From Luteimonas viscosa (GTDB taxonomy: Bacteria > Pseudomonadota > Gammaproteobacteria > Xanthomonadales > Xanthomonadaceae): DNA of 64,000 nucleotides. This document shows, piece by piece, positions 35,838 through 44,419 of the stretch (position 1 is its first letter; each line of letters opens with the position of its first letter). The notes under the pieces were generated by a model. It did not search any database, was not told the DNA's origin, and worked only from the letters and a program-made list of their open reading frames with translations. Position numbers and translations under genes: made by a program. The stretch spans positions 1,963,248 to 2,027,247 of the forward strand of contig NZ_VTFT01000001.1 in NCBI RefSeq assembly GCF_008244685.1, read 5' to 3'.

Positions 35838-36758
35838 ATGGCACGTCCCATCTGGACCGGCAACCTCAGCTTCGGCCTGCTCAACGTGCCGGTATCGCTG
35901 ATGTCCGGCACCCGCAGCCAGGATCTCTCCTTCCGCATGCTCGATTCGCGCGATCGCAAGCCGATTCGTTTCGAGCGCGTCAATGCCGATACCGGCGAGG
36001 AAGTGCCGTGGAAGGAGATCGTCAAGGCCTTCGAGTACGACAAGGGCAGCTACGTGGTGATCGAGAAATCGGACATCGCCTCGGCCGCGCCCGAATCTCA
36101 CGAATCGGTGGAGATCGAGGCCTTCGTCGACGAGGACGCGATCGACGTACGTTTCTTCGAGAAGCCCTACGTGCTGGTGCCGGGCAAGAAGGCCGAGAAA
36201 GGCTACGTGTTGCTGCGCGAGACGCTGCGCAAGTCGAAGAAGATCGGCGTGGCGCGGGTGGTGATCCGCACCCGCGAGTACCTCTCGGCGGTGATGCCGC
36301 AGGGCGACGCGCTGATCCTGATGCTGATGCGCTACCCGCAGGAACTGGTCGACCCGGCCGAGTACAAGATCCCCGAGGGCAAGGCCGGCGACTACCGTGT
36401 GAGCGCGAAGGAGCTGGAGATGGCCACGCAGCTGGTCGACTCGATGGCCGCGAAGTGGAATCCCGAGGATTACCACGACGAGTTCCGCGAACGCCTGGCG
36501 GACATCATCCGCCGCCGGATCAAGGACAAGGGCGCGACCACCGAGGTGCTGGAGGAAGCCGAACCCGACGAGGGCGCGGCGACCAACGTGGTCGACTTCG
36601 TCTCGCTGCTGCAGAAGAGCCTGTCGGACAACAAGCGCACCCCGGCGAAGAAGACGGCGCCGAAGAAGGCTGCTGCCAAGGGGCCGGCCAAGGCGAAGAA
36701 GAAGGCACCGGCGAAGAAGGCGGCCAAGGCGGCGCCACGCGCGCGCAAGCGCGCCTGA
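35838..36758 (+). CDS. ku: Non-homologous end-joining protein Ku
   Basis: This is a 306-residue DNA-end-binding homodimer that recruits LigD. The beta-barrel core starts WTGNLSFGLLNVPVSL and includes RFERVN, GEEVPWKEIVKAFEYDKG and PYVLVPGKKAEKGYVLL. The C-terminal ~35 residues are a Lys/Ala/Pro repeat tail (AKKTAPKKAAAKGPAK), which adds DNA binding and threading in related Ku proteins. It is downstream of ligD and 17 bp upstream of an SDR gene, in the same orientation. Confidence 0.96.
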   Translation: MARPIWTGNLSFGLLNVPVSLMSGTRSQDLSFRMLDSRDRKPIRFERVNADTGEEVPWKEIVKAFEYDKGSYVVIEKSDIASAAPESHESVEIEAFVDEDAIDVRFFEKPYVLVPGKKAEKGYVLLRETLRKSKKIGVARVVIRTREYLSAVMPQGDALILMLMRYPQELVDPAEYKIPEGKAGDYRVSAKELEMATQLVDSMAAKWNPEDYHDEFRERLADIIRRRIKDKGATTEVLEEAEPDEGAATNVVDFVSLLQKSLSDNKRTPAKKTAPKKAAAKGPAKAKKKAPAKKAAKAAPRARKRA

Positions 36759-36775
36759 CAGGGAGACGCAAGCAG

Positions 36776-37786
36776 ATGGCAAGCAGCAAGAAGCCCGCCG
36801 GTCAGGCGAAGAAGGATGCGAAGGCCGCGGGACGCACCGCGGCGGGGCAGCGCAGGCTGCAGGCGAAGATCGACCGCAAGGACGCGCGCAAACCCGACGC
36901 GCCCGAGCGCAAGGCCGCGATGCAGGCCGGCGCGCGCCGCCAGCCGGTGCGCATGCCGGCGCAGCACATCGACAAGCCCGGCCACGAGAGCGAGCTCGAC
37001 CTGGCCCCGAAGTTCGAAGCCCCCGGCTACGCCGGCAGCGGCAAGCTCGAAGGCATGAAGGCGATCGTGACCGGCGCCGATTCCGGCATCGGCCGCGCGG
37101 TGGCGGTGCTGTTCGCGCGCGAGGGTGCGGACGTGGCGATCTTCTACCTCGACGAGCACGACGATGCGAAGGAAACCGCGCGCTGGGTGGAAAAGGAAGG
37201 CCGGCAGGCCATCCTCGTGCCTGGCGACGTGCGCGATCCCGCGTTCTGCAACCGCGCGGTCAAGCGCGTCGCCAAACGTTTCGGGCGCATCGACGTACTG
37301 GTCAACAACGCCGGCTTCCAGCTGCATGCGGAGCGGCTGGAGGACATCAGCGACGCGCACCTGCAGGAAACCCTGCAGACCAACGTCGCCGGCTACCTGC
37401 AGATGGCGCGCGCGGCGCTGCCGCACATGGAACAGGGCGCGTCGATCATCAACTGCGGCTCGGTCACCGGCCTGTTCGGCAGCCCGAAGCTGATCGACTA
37501 CTCCACCACCAAGGGCGCCGTGCACGCCTTCACCAAGGCGCTGGCGGCCAACCTGATCCCGCGCGGCATCCGCGTCAACGCGGTCGCGCCCGGGCCGGTG
37601 TGGACGCCTTTCAATCCGGCCGACAAGCCGGCCGACGAAGTGGGCGAATTCGGCAAGGACAGCGCCATGGGGCGTGCCGCGCAGCCGGAGGAACTCTCAC
37701 CCGCGTTCGTGTTCCTGGCCTCGCCGTTGATGTCGAGCTACGTCAATGGCATCGTGTTGCCGGTGATGGGCGGCCCGAAAGGCTGA
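36776..37786 (+). CDS. SDR-family oxidoreductase with basic N-terminal extension
   Basis: This is a 336-residue short-chain dehydrogenase like E. coli YghA. The NAD(P) motif is TGADSGIGRA, NNAG follows, the catalytic Ser is in INCGSVTG and Tyr-x3-Lys is in DYSTTKGA. Before the Rossmann fold lie about 90 residues. The first 55 are Lys/Arg/Ala-rich (KKPAGQAKKDAKAAGR), then a PAQHIDKPGHESEL segment typical of this SDR subgroup. GGGAG at 36761-36765 supports the start. The substrate is unknown. The basic tail echoes those of the adjacent ku and ligD genes. Confidence 0.88.
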   Translation: MASSKKPAGQAKKDAKAAGRTAAGQRRLQAKIDRKDARKPDAPERKAAMQAGARRQPVRMPAQHIDKPGHESELDLAPKFEAPGYAGSGKLEGMKAIVTGADSGIGRAVAVLFAREGADVAIFYLDEHDDAKETARWVEKEGRQAILVPGDVRDPAFCNRAVKRVAKRFGRIDVLVNNAGFQLHAERLEDISDAHLQETLQTNVAGYLQMARAALPHMEQGASIINCGSVTGLFGSPKLIDYSTTKGAVHAFTKALAANLIPRGIRVNAVAPGPVWTPFNPADKPADEVGEFGKDSAMGRAAQPEELSPAFVFLASPLMSSYVNGIVLPVMGGPKG

Positions 37787-37808
37787 CGAGGATTCCAGGG
37801 AGGGGGGC

Positions 37809-38030
37809 ATGGACAGGAAGCTGACGCGATCGGAGCACCGGTTGATCGGCGGTGTCTGCGGCGGGATCGCCGAATATTTCGGCTGGTCGCCGCCGGCAAC
37901 CCGGGTGCTGTACGTGCTGGTTTCCGTCCTTTCCGCGGCGTTTCCAGGCATCCTGGTCTACATCCTGTTGTGGATCTTCCTGCCGCCCCCGCCTCCCGGT
38001 TTCCGCCTCGAGGATTACCGCGTCCAGTAG
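37809..38030 (+). CDS. PspC-domain membrane protein
   Basis: This is a 73-residue PspC-type protein. It has a basic N-terminus (LTRSEHRLIGGVCGGIAEYFGW) followed by a hydrophobic stretch (about 32-59) with the PspC end VYILLWIFLPP. PspC proteins act in envelope-stress sensing, but stand-alone short PspC proteins have no fixed role. It starts 22 bp after the SDR gene and is convergent with the amidase. Confidence 0.88.
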   Translation: MDRKLTRSEHRLIGGVCGGIAEYFGWSPPATRVLYVLVSVLSAAFPGILVYILLWIFLPPPPPGFRLEDYRVQ

Positions 38031-38103
38031 GCGAACAGCTTCCGGCCTGCATTCCGGGTCATGCCCCTGCTGCAGGGTTCGTGGTCCACGCGAGTTGGGA
38101 TGG

Positions 38104-38901
38104 TCACCGGCGCGGAGGCTCCAGGTCCTGTCTGCTCGCGGCCGCCTCCGCCGGTGGCGAGACCGGCGAGCGCCGCCAGGTCAGCGCATGCAGGATGCGC
38201 AGGTCTTCCTCGTCGAGCTGCTTGCCGTTGTCGCCGCGGAAGCGCATGCGGTAGGCGTGGATCGTCGCCTCGGGCCTGTCGGTGGAGTAGCCGATCAGGC
38301 GCAGGGCATCGATCGGATCGAATCCGGGCGGCGGTGGCGGCGCGTCGGGGTCGGGCCAGATGCCGAAACCGGCATCGAACAGCCGCTTCCACGGGAACAG
38401 CGGGCCGGGGTCGATCTTGCGTCCCGGCGCGAGGTCGGAATGGCCGATCACCGCGCTCTTGGGGATGCGATGGCGGGTGGTGAGGTCGTCGAGCAGGCGC
38501 AGCAGCGCGGCCACCTGCGGTTCGCTGAATGGCTCGGTGCCATCGTTGTCGATCTCGATGCCGATCGAGGCCGAGTTCAGTTCGTGGATCGTGCCCCAGC
38601 TGCCGGCACCGGCGTGCCAGGCGCGGTGGTCGTCGGCGACCAGCTGGTAGATGCGTCCGTCGTCGCCCACCAGGTAGTGCGAACTCACCCGCCCGCCGCT
38701 GTTGCGGGTGCGCAGCGTGCGCAGGCTCTGTTGCACCGAATCCTGCTCGGTGTAATGCAGCACGATCACCTGCGCGCGACGTGAATCGAAGTTGTCCGAA
38801 GGCACCCAGGTGGCCATCGGGTTGCGTGGCGCACCATGCTGGCAGGCGGCGAGTGCGAGCGTGCAGGCGCACAGGATCGCGAGGCGGATTCGTTTCGACA
38901 T
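38104..38901 (-). CDS. N-acetylmuramoyl-L-alanine amidase, AmiD-like lipoprotein
   Basis: This 265-residue protein cuts the amide bond between muramic acid and the peptide stem. A signal peptide with lipobox (LALAACQ) places it at a periplasmic membrane face. The amidase_2 zinc ligands are seen in VLHYTEQ and the GHSDLAPGRKIDPG segment, with RAWHAGAGSWG between them. A peptidoglycan-binding-like C-terminal region (DALRLIGYSTD, ILHALTWR) follows, as in AmiD. The start at 38901 follows from the signal peptide; an upstream ATG at 38958 adds a poor N-terminus. Confidence 0.9.
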   Translation of the reverse strand: MSKRIRLAILCACTLALAACQHGAPRNPMATWVPSDNFDSRRAQVIVLHYTEQDSVQQSLRTLRTRNSGGRVSSHYLVGDDGRIYQLVADDHRAWHAGAGSWGTIHELNSASIGIEIDNDGTEPFSEPQVAALLRLLDDLTTRHRIPKSAVIGHSDLAPGRKIDPGPLFPWKRLFDAGFGIWPDPDAPPPPPGFDPIDALRLIGYSTDRPEATIHAYRMRFRGDNGKQLDEEDLRILHALTWRRSPVSPPAEAAASRQDLEPPRR

Positions 38902-39227
38902 GCCCGCATTGCATCGCCTGCGCGCCGCGATTGCAAGCTTGGTGGGGCGGCTTGCCACCGTTCGGCGCCCGTGCTCTGCGTGCGCGTCCGCTCATTGCGC
39001 GTGGTTGCAAGGGCGATTGCCTGTCGACGGCCCGCCTGCGTGATCCGCGTCGTGGCGACCTGACGGACCCCGCCGCGGCCAGCGGGCCTCTGCGGCGAAT
39101 GTCCCCGGCATCCGCCTGCGGATGCGGCGCGGGGACTCAGGGTGAGCCGCGCCGCGGCGACGGTCGCGTGCCATTCCCGCCTGGCCGCCAGTCTTTCGAC
39201 CGGACCCTTGTCAACTCGACCGACCCC

Positions 39228-39319
39228 GTTGACATCTCGACCGACCACCCGTTGACATCTCGACCGACCACCCGTTGACATCTCGACCGACCACCCGTTG
39301 ACATCTCGACCGACCACCC
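39228..39319. repeat. Tandem array of four perfect 23-bp repeats with degenerate flanks
   Basis: The unit starts GTTGACATCTCGACCGACCA and ends CCC. Perfect copies begin at 39228, 39251, 39274 and 39297. Degenerate copies flank it at about 39207-39227 and 39320-39340 (GTTGTCATTTCGACCGCC). There are no spacers, so it is not a CRISPR. The repeat core (TGACATCTCGACCG) equals the end of the adjoining palindrome. Confidence 0.92.
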
Positions 39320-39342
39320 GTTGTCATTTCGACCGCCACCAT

Positions 39343-39409
39343 TGTCATTTCGACCGAAGGGAGAAATCCCGGGACGTGGACCAGATCTCTCCCTGCGGTC
39401 GAGATGACA
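39343..39409. repeat. 67-bp palindromic interspersed element
   Basis: TGTCATTTCGACCGAAGGGA at the left end and TCCCTGCGGTCGAGATGACA at the right end pair over 26 bp with three mismatches around a 15-bp centre. This is a REP/MITE-like sequence with no coding content. The tandem array beside it repeats its terminal part. Confidence 0.88.
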
Positions 39410-39680
39410 GGGCGCCCGCCGTTCGAATCCATCCTCCCTGATTTCGCCGCAGAGCCTGCCATGCCCGCGGGCGCGGAGTGCTTTGGATTCGCCCTGGCGG
39501 CCGCGACCCAATCCGGAACGCCGGGTGCGGGTGTCCTTGGGTGCGAAATCAAGGAGGAGCAACGGCCGCAGGCCGTTGCCGGGGGACATTCTTACGCAAG
39601 GGCACCCGTGCCCGGCGCCGCGATCGACGGCCGAACTCCTCGGCAGCTTTTCCCGATTTCGCCTTCCCTTCGTGTGGCGA

Positions 39681-39711
39681 AAAAAAGGCGGGCAGCTTGC
39701 GCTGCCCGCCT
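39681..39711 (-). terminator. Intrinsic terminator of the porin-glnK-amtB operon
   Basis: On the minus strand a 10-bp perfect stem (GGCGGGCAGC/GCTGCCCGCC) with a GCAA loop is followed by seven T residues. It lies 36 bp after the amtB stop. Confidence 0.92.
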
Positions 39712-39746
39712 GCACCTCGTGGGGGAGGTGTGGATGACGCCTGCGA

Positions 39747-41135
39747 TCAGCTCTCGTACGCCGATTCGCCGTGGGTGGTGATGTCCAGGCCTTCGCGTTC
39801 GGCTTCCTCGCTCACGCGCAGGCCGAACACCAGCTTCGCCACGAGGAAACCCACCGCCGAGACGATGGCGATCCAGACGATCGTCATGACCACGCCCAGC
39901 GTCTGGGTGGCGACCTGCGCGCCCATGTCGAAGTCGTCGCCGCCCAGGCCGCCCAGGCTCGGGGCGTAGAACACGCCGGTGAGGATCGCGCCGATGATGC
40001 CGCCGATCGCATGCACGCCGAACACGTCGGCAGTGTCGTCGACCTTGAGCAGCTTCTTCAGCCCCGTCACGCCCCAGACGCAGACCACGCCGGCGATGAA
40101 GCCGATCGCGATCGCACCGAGCGGGCCGACCAGGCCGGCCGCGGGGGTGATGGCGACCAGGCCGGAGACCGCGCCCGAGGCCACGCCCAGCGCCGAGGCC
40201 TTGCCCTTGGTCACCTTCTCGGTCAGCGCCCACGCCAGTACGGCTGCGGCGGTGGCCACCAGGGTGTTGATGAAGGCGAGCGCCGCACCCGCGGTGGCTT
40301 CGAGGTTGGAGCCGGCGTTGAAGCCGAACCAGCCCACCCACAGCAGCGACGCACCGACGAAGGTCAGGGTGACGTTGTGCGGCTTGAGCGCCTCGCGGCC
40401 GTAGCCCACGCGCTTGCCGACGAAGTACGCGCCGACCAGGCCGGCGATGCCCGCGTTGATGTGCACCACGGTGCCGCCGGCGAAGTCCAGCGCGCCCCGC
40501 TCGAACAGGAAGCCGCCGGTGGCCCACACCATGTGCGCGACCGGCAGGTAGCCGAGCGTGAACCAGATCACCGAGAACAGCAGCACCGCCGCGAACTTCA
40601 CCCGCTCCGCGAACGCGCCGACGATCAGCGCGCCGGTGATGCCGGCGAAGGTCGACTGGAACGCGACGAACACGTACTCGGGCAGGCTCACCCCATCGGT
40701 GAATGTGGCCGCAAGCGTGTCGATGGTGACGCCCTTGAGGAACAGCTTGTCGAGATTGCCGATCCAGGGTCCCTCGCCGGAGAACGCCAGCGAGTAGCCG
40801 TAGATGATCCACAGCACCACCAGCAGCGAGAACACCGAGATCACGTGGATCAGCACCGACAGCACGTTCTTCGAACGCACCATGCCGCCGTAGAACAGCG
40901 CCAGGCCCGGCACCACCATCAGCAGCACCAGCAGGGTCGAGGTCAGCATCCAGGCGACGTCGCCCTTGTCGACCACCGGTTCGGCGGCGGCTTCGGCGAC
41001 GGCCTCGGCCACCGGCGCGGTCGCGTCCTGCGCGAGTACATCGAACGTGCCGGTCAGTCCGGCCACGCCCACCAGCAGGGCCAGTCCCAGCACCTGCACA
41101 CGGGTCTTCCACCCGGAGAACGAAAGGAATTTCAT
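39747..41135 (-). CDS. amtB: Ammonium transporter AmtB
   Basis: This 462-residue trimeric channel conducts ammonium across the inner membrane. A cleavable N-terminal signal (about 1-35) and an acidic Ala-rich segment precede the Amt domain (DVAWMLTSTLLVLLMVVPGLALFYGGMVR shortened here to LALFYGGMVRSKN). Typical motifs are VHINAGIAGLVGA, LLWVGWFGFNAGS with the pore region, and FGVHAIGGIIGAILTG with the twin-His partner. The start at 41135 gives the signal peptide. It lies 22 bp after glnK, whose product gates it. The acidic Ser/Glu tail is short. Confidence 0.95.
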   Translation of the reverse strand: MKFLSFSGWKTRVQVLGLALLVGVAGLTGTFDVLAQDATAPVAEAVAEAAAEPVVDKGDVAWMLTSTLLVLLMVVPGLALFYGGMVRSKNVLSVLIHVISVFSLLVVLWIIYGYSLAFSGEGPWIGNLDKLFLKGVTIDTLAATFTDGVSLPEYVFVAFQSTFAGITGALIVGAFAERVKFAAVLLFSVIWFTLGYLPVAHMVWATGGFLFERGALDFAGGTVVHINAGIAGLVGAYFVGKRVGYGREALKPHNVTLTFVGASLLWVGWFGFNAGSNLEATAGAALAFINTLVATAAAVLAWALTEKVTKGKASALGVASGAVSGLVAITPAAGLVGPLGAIAIGFIAGVVCVWGVTGLKKLLKVDDTADVFGVHAIGGIIGAILTGVFYAPSLGGLGGDDFDMGAQVATQTLGVVMTIVWIAIVSAVGFLVAKLVFGLRVSEEAEREGLDITTHGESAYES

Positions 41136-41157
41136 GGAATGAGCCTCCACAGGTGGG

Positions 41158-41532
<375 letters not shown>

Positions 41533-42237
41533 TCAGAACGACTTCGACAGGGACAGCACGAAGGTCTCGTCGGGACCGATCAGGTCGTTGTCGTTGTAGG
41601 ACACGCCCACGCCGAAGCCGCTGTCGAAGGACTTGTCGACGCCGACCTTCCAGAACGCATAGTTCGCCGTGCCACCCACGCCCTTGATCCACTGCTTGCC
41701 GACCGCGGCGGTGGTGCTCCAGCCCTCTCCGAACTCGAACTTGCCCGACACGTCGAGGTTGGTGCTGCCATCCGAGTCGGGGATGCCGAACAGGTCGGTG
41801 ACCGAGTACCAGTACTTGGCGCTGAGGAACTTGTAGCTCACGCCGAAGTAGAGCTCGAGCGTGTCGGCGTCGGTGAAGCCGGCCGGATAGTCGCCCGGGT
41901 ACCAGTAGTAGTTGGCGCCGACGTCGTAGCCGAAGTCGCTCTCGCCGAACGAACCGGCGTAGCCGAAGAAGCCGTCGAGTTCGACCTGGCTGGAAACGTC
42001 CGGATCGGCATCCGACAGCCAGCTGATGCTGCTGCCCCAGCCGCCGACGTAGAAGCCGCTCTCGTGCGACCAGGTGACGCCGGCCTGCAGGGCCGGTTCC
42101 TCGTTGGTCTGGGTGATGCCGCGGAACAGGTAATCGCTGACGACCGTCACCGATCCGGACACCTCGGCCGCGGCGTTGCCGGACACCAGCAGCGCGGCGG
42201 ACAACAGGGTTGCAACTGCGATCTTGCGTGACGACAT
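41533..42237 (-). CDS. TorF-family putative porin (TIGR02001/Gcw_chp)
   Basis: This is a 234-residue outer-membrane barrel. The signal peptide ends about residue 24 (SGNAAAEV). The mature start VSGSVTVVSDYLFRGITQTNEEPALQAGV is the hallmark of the Gcw_chp family, and the last residue is Phe (LSLSKSF). It lies 36 bp upstream of glnK in the same orientation, the usual arrangement in xanthomonads, so a role in nitrogen-compound uptake is inferred from context only. Confidence 0.9.
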   Translation of the reverse strand: MSSRKIAVATLLSAALLVSGNAAAEVSGSVTVVSDYLFRGITQTNEEPALQAGVTWSHESGFYVGGWGSSISWLSDADPDVSSQVELDGFFGYAGSFGESDFGYDVGANYYWYPGDYPAGFTDADTLELYFGVSYKFLSAKYWYSVTDLFGIPDSDGSTNLDVSGKFEFGEGWSTTAAVGKQWIKGVGGTANYAFWKVGVDKSFDSGFGVGVSYNDNDLIGPDETFVLSLSKSF

Positions 42238-42514
42238 GACAGGCTCCTCATTCTGGAAAAAATGGAAAAGCCCTCCCCGGTCTTGCGTGTTGTCTGCTCA
42301 CCCGGATCGGCATCCCCATGCCTGGCCGGGCCCCGGCGGACGCTCTGTGGCGCCCTGTCCGGTCGTATTGCTCCCGTCTCCCTCTTCGACGTATCGATGA
42401 TTCCCTGCGGTTGAACAGTCGCGGTCCGCGTGGGGGAGGACCGCACGTCCGGCGATCACGCCGGACGCGGAAAAGCGGTGGGGCGACCGGAGCGTTCCGA
42501 TCGCCCCGCTTCGA
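42238..42514. other. Intergenic region between glnA and the TorF-type porin
   Basis: This stretch holds the glnA terminator (42471-42507) and a second hairpin (stem GTCCGGCG/CGCCGGAC near 42448-42467). Otherwise it should contain the promoter of the porin-glnK-amtB operon on the minus strand. I looked for a -24/-12 element there and found none with correct spacing. Confidence 0.5.
42471..42507 (-). terminator. Intrinsic terminator downstream of glnA
   Basis: On the minus strand a 12-bp stem with one mismatch (GGGGCGATCGGA/TCCGGTCGCCCC) is followed by ACCGCTTTT. It comes right after the short open frame that trails glnA. Confidence 0.75.
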
Positions 42515-42664
42515 TCAGGCGCCGTCGTACAGCTGGTACTCCGGCGGGCGAGGACGGGACGCTTGCGCGGCGTGGCCGCGCGTCCCGGTCGAACGTCCGT
42601 CGCGCTGCGACGGGCCGGACATCCGCCCACCCGAAGCCATCACACCGGACGTCGACACCCGCAT
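42515..42664 (-). CDS. Short ORF after glnA ending in a copy of the GlnA C-terminus
   Basis: A 49-residue open frame starts 2 bp after the glnA stop. Its first 35 residues are low-complexity Ser/Gly/Arg, but it ends PEYQLYDGA, mirroring the GlnA end LEYQMYYGV. At DNA level 26 of the last 33 bases match the glnA 3' end. It may be a relic of a tandem duplication or of a recombined older 3' end, or a genuine small peptide. No ribosome site of its own is evident. Coding status is doubtful; the similarity itself is certain. Confidence 0.35.
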   Translation of the reverse strand: MRVSTSGVMASGGRMSGPSQRDGRSTGTRGHAAQASRPRPPEYQLYDGA

Positions 42665-42666
42665 CG

Positions 42667-44076
42667 TCAGACCCCGTAGTACATCTGGTATTCGAGCGGA
42701 TGCGTCGCCGCGCGGAACTTGGTGACTTCCTGCATCTTCAGGTCGATGTAGCCGTCGATGAAGTCGTCGCTCATCACGCCGCCCGCCTTGAGGAATTCGC
42801 GGTCGGCGTCGAGCGCGGCCAGGGCCTGGTCGAGGCTCGAGCACACCTGCGGGATCAGCTTCTCCTCTTCCGGCGGCAGGTCGTACAGGTCCTTGTCGCT
42901 GGGGCCGCCCGGATCGATCTGGTTCTTGATGCCGTCGAGGCCGGCCATCATCAGCGCGGTGAAGGTCAGATAGCCCGACTGCAGCGGATCGGGGAATCGC
43001 ACCTCGATGCGGCGCGCTTTCGGGTTGGACACCCACGGGATGCGGCAGGATGCCGAGCGGTTGCGCGCCGAGTAGGCCAGCATCACCGGCGCCTCGAAGC
43101 CCGGCACCAGGCGCTTGTAGCTGTTGGTGCCGGAGTTGGCGAACGCGTTGATCGCGCGCGCGTGCTTGAAGATGCCGCCGATGTACCACAGCGCCATCTG
43201 CGACAGGCCGCCGTAGCCGTCGCCGGAGAACAGGTTCTGCCCGCCCTTGGCCAGCGACTGGTGCACGTGCATGCCGCTGCCGTTGTCGCCGACGATCGGC
43301 TTGGGCATGAAGGTCGCGGTCTTGCCGTTGCGGAAGGCGACGTTGCGGATCACGTACTTGGTGGCGAGCAGCTCGTCGGCCTTCTTCACCAGCGAGTTGA
43401 ACTTGGTGCCGATCTCGCACTGGCCCGCGGTCGCGACCTCGTGGTGGTGGACCTCGACCTCGATGCCGATCTGCTCGAGCGTCTTGACCATCTCCGCACG
43501 CAGGTCGTGCAGCGAGTCGGTCGGCGGCACCGGGAAGTAGCCGCCCTTCACGCCCGGGCGGTAGCCGCTGTTGCCGCCCTCGTACTCCTTGCCGGTGTTC
43601 CAGGCCGCTTCCTCGGATTCGACCTGGAAGAAGGTGTTGCCCATCTCGTTGGCGAAGCGCACCGAGTCGAAGATGAAGTATTCGGGCTCCGGGCCGAAGA
43701 AGGCCTGGTCGGCGATGCCGCTGGACTTGAGGTAGGCCTCGGCGCGCCGGGCGATGCCGCGCGGGTCGCGCGAGTAGCCCTGCATCGTCGCCGGGTCGAG
43801 GATGTCGCAGGTCAGGTTGAGGGTGGGATCGGCGTAGAACGGGTCGAGGTAGGCGGTGGACGCGTCGGGCAGCAGGATCATGTCCGACTCGTTGATGCCC
43901 TTCCAGCCGCTGATCGACGAGCCGTCGAACATCTTGCCGTCCTCGAACAGCGAGGGCTCGACGATGCTCGCCGGGAAGGTGACGTGCTGCTGCACGCCGC
44001 GCATGTCCACGAAACGCAGGTCGACGAACTCGACCTTGTGGTCCTTGATCAGCTTTTCGACATTCTCGAGCGACAT
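42667..44076 (-). CDS. glnA: Glutamine synthetase type I
   Basis: This enzyme makes glutamine from glutamate, ammonia and ATP. It is 469 residues, the usual GSI length. Features include the N-terminal beta-grasp ([11 protein letters not shown]), the metal-binding [10 protein letters not shown], the active-site [11 protein letters not shown], the glutamate-flap [15 protein letters not shown], and the adenylylation site Tyr in [10 protein letters not shown], which marks the adenylylated GSI-beta class. It is transcribed from a sigma-54 promoter about 40 bp upstream, with NtrC-like sites further up, and is terminated at 42471-42507. Confidence 0.97.
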   Translation of the reverse strand: MSLENVEKLIKDHKVEFVDLRFVDMRGVQQHVTFPASIVEPSLFEDGKMFDGSSISGWKGINESDMILLPDASTAYLDPFYADPTLNLTCDILDPATMQGYSRDPRGIARRAEAYLKSSGIADQAFFGPEPEYFIFDSVRFANEMGNTFFQVESEEAAWNTGKEYEGGNSGYRPGVKGGYFPVPPTDSLHDLRAEMVKTLEQIGIEVEVHHHEVATAGQCEIGTKFNSLVKKADELLATKYVIRNVAFRNGKTATFMPKPIVGDNGSGMHVHQSLAKGGQNLFSGDGYGGLSQMALWYIGGIFKHARAINAFANSGTNSYKRLVPGFEAPVMLAYSARNRSASCRIPWVSNPKARRIEVRFPDPLQSGYLTFTALMMAGLDGIKNQIDPGGPSDKDLYDLPPEEEKLIPQVCSSLDQALAALDADREFLKAGGVMSDDFIDGYIDLKMQEVTKFRAATHPLEYQMYYGV

Positions 44077-44117
44077 CGGTGACGACCTCAGGGTTTGCGA
44101 AGGAATGGGTACTGTGA

Positions 44118-44133
44118 CGCAAGGCGCGTGCCA
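44118..44133 (-). promoter_or_regulatory. Sigma-54 promoter of glnA
   Basis: On the minus strand TGGCAC-GCGCC-TTGCG matches the -24/-12 consensus TGGCAC-N5-TTGCW except the last base. It lies 41 bp upstream of the glnA ATG, the right distance. Confidence 0.85.
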
Positions 44134-44195
44134 AGGTTGGCGCATTCGCAAATCATTGATTTCAAATGGATGTGCAATGCAGCATCCGCCAGGGC

Positions 44196-44241
44196 GCACG
44201 GTTTCGGTGAAGATTCTGTGACGGTTGCACCAAATTGGGGA
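44196..44241. promoter_or_regulatory. Two NtrC-like sites upstream of glnA
   Basis: GCAC-N7-GTGA lies at 44196-44210 (one mismatch to GCAC-N7-GTGC). TGCACCAAATTGGGG at 44226-44240 shares the left half and centre of the palindrome TGCACCAAATTGGTGCA. They lie 65-110 bp above the sigma-54 element, where NtrC enhancers usually sit. Confidence 0.5.
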
Positions 44242-44419
44242 GCCCGCGCGTGCCCCGTCCGGAGCCGGGCCGGGCGCGGCAGGGCGGGCGGCGCGCCCCG
44301 GTCGTGAACGCGCTGCGCGTCCCGCATCCACCATCCTGCGCGGCCCGCCCGGCGGGCACGGGCGCCGGGCGCACCGCCGCTTTGCGTTTATCCTCCCAGC
44401 TTCGCAACGAAGGGCTCGC

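Larger units (their letters stand above)
38902..39680. other. Gene-free intergenic region with repeats
   Basis: About 780 bp between the amidase and the amtB terminator. It contains a 23-bp tandem array (39228-39319), a 67-bp palindrome (39343-39409) and otherwise sequence I cannot assign. Open frames here cross the repeats and have no ribosome sites or recognisable domains. Confidence 0.6.

Noticed and set aside
38937-39278. Protein gene upstream of the tandem array on the plus strand
   Set aside because: The frame runs into the repeats, and it has no start signal or recognisable domain.
39207-39360. Possible CRISPR array
   Set aside because: The 23-bp units are contiguous with no spacers and there are no cas genes.
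42238-42430. Sigma-54 promoter for the porin-glnK-amtB operon
   Set aside because: A GG...GC pair was seen on the minus strand but its spacing is 9, not 10, and flanking consensus bases are missing.
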